This document shows, piece by piece, positions 58,792 to 64,000 of a DNA stretch of 64,000 nucleotides. The notes below the pieces were generated by a model. That model had not been told where the DNA came from, did no database searches, and worked only from the letters and a program-made list of their open reading frames with translations. This DNA is from Leucosporidium creatinivorum. Taxonomy: Eukaryota; Basidiomycota; Microbotryomycetes; Leucosporidiales; Leucosporidiaceae. A program made the translations under genes and the position numbers. Location: positions 310,001 through 374,000 of the forward strand of contig BCKL01000025.1 in assembly GCA_001600635.1 (NCBI GenBank), given 5' to 3'. Position 1 is the first letter of the stretch. Each line of letters opens with the position of its first letter.

Positions 58792-59833
58792 ATGGATCTG
58801 CTGCCAGAAGTGAGTTTCTCGGTGAATGGCGCGACGCTGAGCCCGCTGATGCGTTCTGCACCTCTCAAAAGCACAACTCTGCCTATGGTACGCAAGAGTA
58901 CTGGGACGAGCGCTACGCAAGAGAGGCTCCCGACGCGACGTTCGACTGGCTCAAGAAGTACGAGGACATGAAGCCCTACATCCACCAATTTGTGCCCGAC
59001 CGCAGCAAACGGATCCTACACCTCGGCTGTGGCAACTCGACACTACCTATCGACATGTACGACGACGGCTACGAGCAGCAGGCTAACTTGGACTACTCGC
59101 CGGTGGTGATTGAGAAACAGCAGGCGCTTCATGGAGAGCTCAGGCCGAAGATGACCTGTAGGTGACTGGCTCCAGCTTCGGAGACTGTGTGCTGACAATC
59201 TCGGCGCTGACAGGGTGCACGGGAGACATTCGCAAGCTGCCTTTCGAGGACGGGTCGTTGGACGTGTGCATCGACAAGGGTGAGTCCTCCGCCATATCTC
59301 TGTTCAGCATCTCGGCTTCCCTCTCTTCAAGGTCAAGACGAGCGCAGAACGACTCAGTGCAGGAGGCTAACCATCTCCCTCCCTCCCTCATCCGCTCCTT
59401 CTTGTTATTTCTACACACTCTCGCTGTTTCCCTATTTGCTACCACCACAAAGGCACCATGGATGCCATGATGACGCAAGGAGGAGATCCATGGGTGCGTT
59501 CTCGTCTCCTTGATTCGCCGCCGAGCTCGTTCGCTCACTCTCGGCGTTGCAGAACCCACCGGCCGAGATCATGCAGGCGTGCAAGGAAGAGGTCGACGAG
59601 GTGTGTAGGGTGCTGGCTCCCGGTGGCGTCTTTCTGTATCTGTGAGTCGCTGCTCTCCACCGGTTCAAGGTGCAGCGAGCTGACCCGCCCGTCGCAGAAC
59701 ATGGGGTCAACCGCATTTCAGGAAACGACACCTTGTGCGAGAAGGGTGGACGATTCAGGTGGAGGAGTTGGGTGGAGAGTCTTCCTTCTCGTACTTCCTG
59801 TACATCCTCCGGCGGACGAACGAATGCAAGTAG
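58792..59833 (+). CDS. Class I methyltransferase, EEF1AKMT4-like
   Basis: SAM-dependent enzyme, probably a protein lysine methyltransferase acting on elongation factor eEF1A or a similar target. Six exons: 58792-58809 (18 nt, MDLLPE), 58872-59157, 59214-59279, 59453-59493, 59553-59641 and 59698-59833; 211 residues. Motifs: QEYWDERYAREAPDATFDW, ILHLGCGNSTLP (SAM motif I), NLDYSPVVIEKQ (post-I), CTGDIRKLPFEDGSLDVCID, KGTMDAMM, EVCRVLAPGGVFLYLTW and GQPHFRKRHL. The order and spacing match the small METTL-type group that includes EEF1AKMT4. Substrate is inference. Intact. Confidence 0.88.
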
Positions 59834-60165
59834 CCGCCATCACTATGCCTCTCCATCGCCGAAGTCTGTCGCCGAGGTAGCTAAGCTCGCTGATTATCGC
59901 TGTAGCATCCCACCAAGCGGCACAGCTTGCTCTACTCTCAATCGCACTCGCTGCTGCTACGCGCTCAAAGGACGAGTCGAGTTGGCCTCTCAGAGCCCCA
60001 GCGCGATCCGAAGCGACCCGCCTCCCTTCGCGCTGAGTTTCTCTCCTTTCTTTCTTCTCCCTCGTCTCGGGTCGTCACTCCGCTTAGCCTCCCGCCGTCG
60101 ACTCTATCACCACTGCACCGACTCACAGGCGCCGAGTCCTCGCTTCCCTCTCGACCGTGCTCGTG
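59834..60165 (+). promoter_or_regulatory. Intergenic region before member E
   Basis: Promoter/leader of family member E, C- and T-rich from about 60020. Unlike the leaders of C and D, no shared blocks were seen. Confidence 0.35.
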
Positions 60166-61117
60166 ATGCCTTGGGGTGAAGCTGGCGTCTTCTACGGTGT
60201 GTGGGCGAAAGCCGACTCGCTCAGCTTTTGCGCAGAAGCCACACTTACTATCCGAGGTGCTCTACAAGCCGTCGACCTCATCATCCTGCGTCGTCAGCTC
60301 AACGCCCTGCACGTCGGCGCCGAAGGGCGGAACTCTGCGTTGGCAAGAGTCCCGGAAGATGTGTGGCGCCTAGTGAGGACATGCTTGCTTGAGGAGGTGT
60401 GTGCGATTGAGCAGAGGGCTCTGAGCGAGTTCAGATGCAAGACCTGTGAGGAGGAAGGTTGGGACTGGGCGCGAAGAGCGAGGGATACGAAGGTGATGGT
60501 GGAGGGGACCGAGGTCACGCTCAAGCCCGACTATGAATGGGTGTCTTGGGGTAAACCCGAGTGCAGGCACTGCGGGAGCGGCGAGTCGTTCTTCAGATCC
60601 GACAAGAACATCCAGGCAAGTCCGATCTCGGCGCATTGGCTCGGTTAGCTTCGTGGGCTTTTGGCTGATGCTTATCTCCACACAGAGGATCACCGCCTTA
60701 CTGCAACAGTACGGACTCGACCTCGTCTTCCACGCCGAGAACCGATTCGAAGACGAGGAATATTCGGAGTGGGATCAATTCTTCATGCCAGTCGGCGTTC
60801 TCAACCACCTCGGCAGGAAGCAGAGTTCTATCTATCCCTGTATCCAGACGTGTAGTGGGGAATATATTGGCCCCACTGAAGTCTCTTCCTTCCCCGCCGA
60901 ACTCCTTCAGCTCCCCTCCGACGCCGACGACCGCTTCGCCCGCCTCCTTGCCGACACTGAACTCCCAACAGGCAGCGGTGCAGCTATACCAATGAGGATA
61001 GAGCTCTTCAACTTTAGTCGCTACCTTCAGCCCAGCTCGACGCCACGTCGTAAGGTCACGAACGACGCGGCGAAGCCTTGCTGGATGATGTACGGGTCTT
61101 GCGGGACTGATGGGTAA
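60166..61117 (+). CDS. Dispersed gene family member E, unknown function
   Basis: Two exons, 60166-60615 and 60686-61117, phase 0, 293 residues; intact. N-terminus MPWGEAGVFYGVWAKADSL, then RVPEDVWRLVRTCLLEEVC (F-box-like helix), CKTCEEEGWDWARRA and PECRHCGSG. Second exon: PSDADDRFARLLADTEL and NDAAKPCWMMYGSCG. The donor of its intron is GC (CAG|GCAAGT), followed by GCTGATGC and CACACAG; a GT donor is not available nearby in phase. It is the most diverged member with B. An upstream GTG CTC GTG frame is open, but ATG at 60166 fits the family start. Confidence 0.72.
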
Positions 61118-61327
61118 CCTGACAGTCAGCAAGGAGGCTGAGGTTGGTTAGCAAGTAGCTAGGAAGTGAGAAAGGACTGCTATCAATAACTTGGTTGCTC
61201 TTTTCGCGCCTCGTCGAGTCTGGACTTCAGCGCCGAGGCGACGAAAGAAGCTAAATCACAAGTCACGACCAAGCAAGAAAGCTACAAACAAGCAAGCAAG
61301 AGATCCCTCCTCCCAGTCCAGTCCAGT

Positions 61328-64000
61328 CTACTCCCAAGATGCGGTGAGATAGAAGCGAGCATCCTCCCATCCAAGCTGCTTCTCGCCCTCTCGCTCCTCG
61401 GCGGCGACGGCTTCGACGGCCCTCCTCTCGATGACGCCCCACTCTTCCAGCGTCTCGAGGAGCATGAGCACTTGAGGGAGCGTCAAGAGACGGACGGCGT
61501 CCGAGCGAGCGAACAGTTGTTGCTGTGGGCGGAGTGAGTGAGGTCAGCGATGTCGCCGAACGAAAGAGTGAGAGAGACTCACAGTGGTCGCGCCGCTGTG
61601 CAAGAGGAGAAGACCCTTGATCCATCCGGTCGCCTTCTCCCACATCGCAGGAATGACCTCGCCGTGGAGGTCACGCCATGGGGCTGGGAAGATGCGAGTG
61701 AGAGTCGAATCGTCCTCCTCGACGTCGACCTCGGGCGTCTTTTCGACCTCGAGCTCCTGCTCCTGCTCCTGCTCGTCGTCCTGATCTTGACTCGTCGCAT
61801 TGTCCTTCTCGGGGACCTCCTTGCGCGGGAGGACGGCGACGGTCCAGCTGGCGAGGAACTCGCAGGCGACGAGGGTGACGGCCTTCTCGCCGGCGAAGAA
61901 TGCTAGGGGAGGGGTAGAGGAGGTGAGGGTCTTCTGGGCGGTCTTGAGAGCGATTGAGTCCATCTGAGGGAGTTGAGTCTGCAGGAGCTTTGCACTTAGC
62001 GAAGCTCGAGCCGCGAGAGACGAAGCGCGACTCACGGCGAGGACGTTGAAGGACAAGCCAGCGACTCCAGCAGCAGTGACGAGGTCGAGCACCTTAAGCG
62101 CAGAAGCTCCGTCGTCGGTGGCGATGCTCTCGAGCTCCGAGCGGGCGGCGGCGAGTGCGATGGGATCGGCGGTGTGGCCCTCACGAGGGAAGACGGGAGG
62201 GTTGCGGGGAGGCTGCGAGCTGACGTCGAAAGGTCCAGCCGAGTCGTTGGCCGAAACGAAGATGGAGAGCTCGTAGGCCTCGTCGTCTGTTGGAGAGAGG
62301 AGAGCGGCGTCAGCATCGAAAGGAGAGCGAGAAGGGTCGAGTGATTGCGCGTACCCTTCTGACGGGTCTGGTAGTCGTTGGGATCACGGAAAGCAGCAGT
62401 AGTGGAAGTGTCGACGTTCATGGTCACCTGTGCGCATTGAGCGACGTCAGCTAGTGTCACTCCGCGACGAGAAGCGATATTCGGCTCACCTTGCCCTCCG
62501 AAGCGAGACGGATGAGCGAGATCATGTCGCCCTCGAGCGCAAAGAGAGGCCACTCGATCGACTTCTCCTCCTCAAGAGCGAGAAGCTCGCGCTCCTTGTG
62601 CGAAGCGATGAGGCTCTTGGAAGGGCTGATGAGGTCCTCGAACGAGGAGTGGAATCTGCGAGCATGATGCGTGAGCTCGAGAGCGGCCGAGTCACGGAGA
62701 ACACGCTACTGACCTGTCCGAGAGTTTATGGCCCCGACCAGGAGCGCGACGAGTGCTCTCCTTGGTACCCTTGGGCTTGATGATGACGGCGTTGTCGAGC
62801 AAGTCCTTGAGGGCCGGCTCGAAGTTGGGCTCGAAGGGCCTGAGGAAGCGGGCGCCGCGAGCAGGGGTGTAGTGGTGCTCGGAGGTGGTGTAGAGCATCT
62901 GCGCGAGAGAAACCGGGTAGGAGTTAGATCTCGGAGCTGGCGAGCTCGCAAGCGGCGGACGACTGACCTTGAGCGCCTCCTCGGTCATGATGAGCTCGTG
63001 GTTGCCAGCAGGCGGTTCCTCGGTCAAGCAGATGGTCGAGAACGGAGCGGCGGCGGCTTCCTCCTCCCTGTTGGCTCCCGACAAGCCCGTCTTCCAGTAA
63101 CGATCCCAGCGAAGCGTCTCGTCCTTGTTGCCCGAGCGCGAGTCGATCACAAAGTTGGCCTCGAACTCGGCGAGAGTCGCGGGAAGCTTGATGATGGGAG
63201 CAGCCGACTCGACGGCGGGACGAGGTCCAGTGAGGCGACTGCGGGATGGGCGAAAGAGTGCGAAGTCAGCTCGGCGTCGGGAGGAAGAAGCTAAGTGAGA
63301 AAGAACGTACAGAGCTTGCTTGTCGACAGTGGCCCTCAAGCAGCGGACAAAGTCGGCGAGCTCGAAACGAACCTGATCCTGAGGATGCTCGTCCGGCAGC
63401 TCGGCACTGCCGCGCTTCTTCTCCCACTCGACGTGCCAAGCCTCGACGAGACGGTCATGGTACGTCTGCTCCTCCCTCGACTGGGTGAGCCTCTTGAAGT
63501 GGTGGCGCATCTTGCTGGAGGGGATCTCGGAGAAGAGCTGGGAGAGCGTCGTCCAGACGACACGACGACCGACGTACTCGGCGCGAGCCTTGAGGATGGC
63601 AGCGGCGTCGAGGAGGAGGTCGTCTTGCTCGGCGGTGAAGAAGTTGCGAGGGAGTCGTCCATTGTCCTTGAGCTCGGGAGCGGGGCGAGCGGGCGCCGAG
63701 AGGAACTCGTTCTGGCGGTTGGCGGTGAGGGAGGGGTAGTCGGCCTCGCCGAGCATGGAAGGGGGAGCCGCAGCGACGGCAGCAGCGGTAGCCTCCTCGT
63801 CTCCACTCATAGCTTGATCGTCGCCCTCTCCGTCGGCTCCGCTGTCGGCATCCCTGCTCGTGCTAGCGACAGGGTTGTCGGTGAGCGGCTTGGGGAGCGC
63901 CTTCTGACGAGAGCCGAGCGTCGCCCTCGACTTCCTCGACGAGAACATCTTGGCGGCGGGGAGCGAGTAGGGGTCGTCGCCGAGCTGAACGGAGCGACGA
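61328..64000 (-). CDS. TFIIIC largest-subunit-like protein (tau138/Tfc3 type), partial
   Basis: The open frame continues to the right window edge, so the N-terminal part is missing; the stop TAG is at 61330-61328. Seen in order: RNFFTAEQDDLLLDAAAILK and RVVWTTLSQLFSEIP (helical winged-helix-like), SSKMRHHFKRLTQSREEQ, FELADFVRCLRATVD, and ARFLRPFEPNFEPALKDLLD. Then GTKESTRRAPGRGHKLSDRF, LFALEGDMISLIRLASEGKV, and near the end EVIPAMWEKATGWIKGLLLL and TLPQVLMLLETLEEWGVIE, winged-helix-like. The RRxPGRxxxLSDRF element and the C-terminal winged helices fit the B-block-binding subunit of TFIIIC, which recruits Pol III to tRNA genes. Several introns, most with GCTGAC. Assignment is by pattern memory. 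Confidence 0.6.

Noticed and set aside
58442-58813. 123-codon plus-strand frame before the methyltransferase
   Set aside because: Overlaps the real start exon in another frame and has no motif; probably leader sequence.

Overview
This window looks like nuclear DNA of a basidiomycete fungus, most likely a red-yeast relative (Pucciniomycotina, Microbotryomycetes; the clade is inference). Seen directly: high G+C, tightly packed genes, and very many introns, mostly 50-70 nt. The introns have GTGAGT/GTACGT-type donors and almost always a GCTGAC-like branch site 15-30 nt before the acceptor. Several exons are only 5-20 nt long. All exon boundaries below were read by eye from splice signals, reading phase and protein conservation, so single boundaries may be off by a base or so. 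No prokaryotic operons, CRISPR arrays, rRNA or recognisable tRNA genes were seen.

Layout: 0-10 kb holds the first exon of a secreted protein (minus), ribosomal protein eL28, a stray copy of part of a sugar-transporter gene, a GPI/TM-type chitin deacetylase, a small mitochondrial protein and the intact MFS sugar transporter (minus). 10-21 kb is a translation/transcription block: a small acidic protein, tRNA-dihydrouridine synthase DUS4, the diphthamide ligase DPH6 (minus), and the RNA polymerase III second-largest subunit RPC2. 21-25 kb (minus) has a disordered fungal protein whose frame is broken by a 17-bp tandem duplication, and member A of an unrecognised gene family. 25.8-31.8 kb is an ERCC6L2-like SNF2 ATPase with SUMO-related motifs. 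32-35 kb holds family members B and C (C is decaying). 35.8-39.2 kb is an AIFM3-like Rieske/FAD oxidoreductase. 41.6-43.8 kb is a C2H2 zinc-finger factor. 44.4-47.0 kb is a KRE9/KNH-like GPI cell-wall protein with a 1.4-kb intron. 47.4-48.5 kb is family member D (minus). 49-57 kb has a BAR-SH3 protein, an OTU deubiquitinase (minus), a single-pass membrane protein (minus) and a mitochondrial RNase III-fold protein. 57-64 kb has a small inverted-repeat element, an EEF1A-type methyltransferase, family member E, and the C-terminal part of a TFIIIC tau138-like subunit (minus) that runs off the window.

The most notable feature is a dispersed, apparently undescribed gene family: five members (A-E) in 40 kb, on both strands. 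All share one phase-0 intron at the same place, an N-terminal FYGxW..ASL.F motif, an F-box-like LPEEVW helix, paired cysteines that could bind zinc, a PADADxRFARLV motif and a tryptophan-rich C-terminus. Two members carry GC-AG introns at the shared position, one is decaying, and two share sequence well into their 5' leaders, which points to recent duplication.

Most other genes are single-copy housekeeping genes. RPC2 and TFIIIC belong to the same Pol III machinery, and eL28, DUS4, DPH6 and the eEF1A-type methyltransferase all act in translation, but nothing in the layout shows that they are co-regulated beyond ordinary divergent and convergent neighbours.
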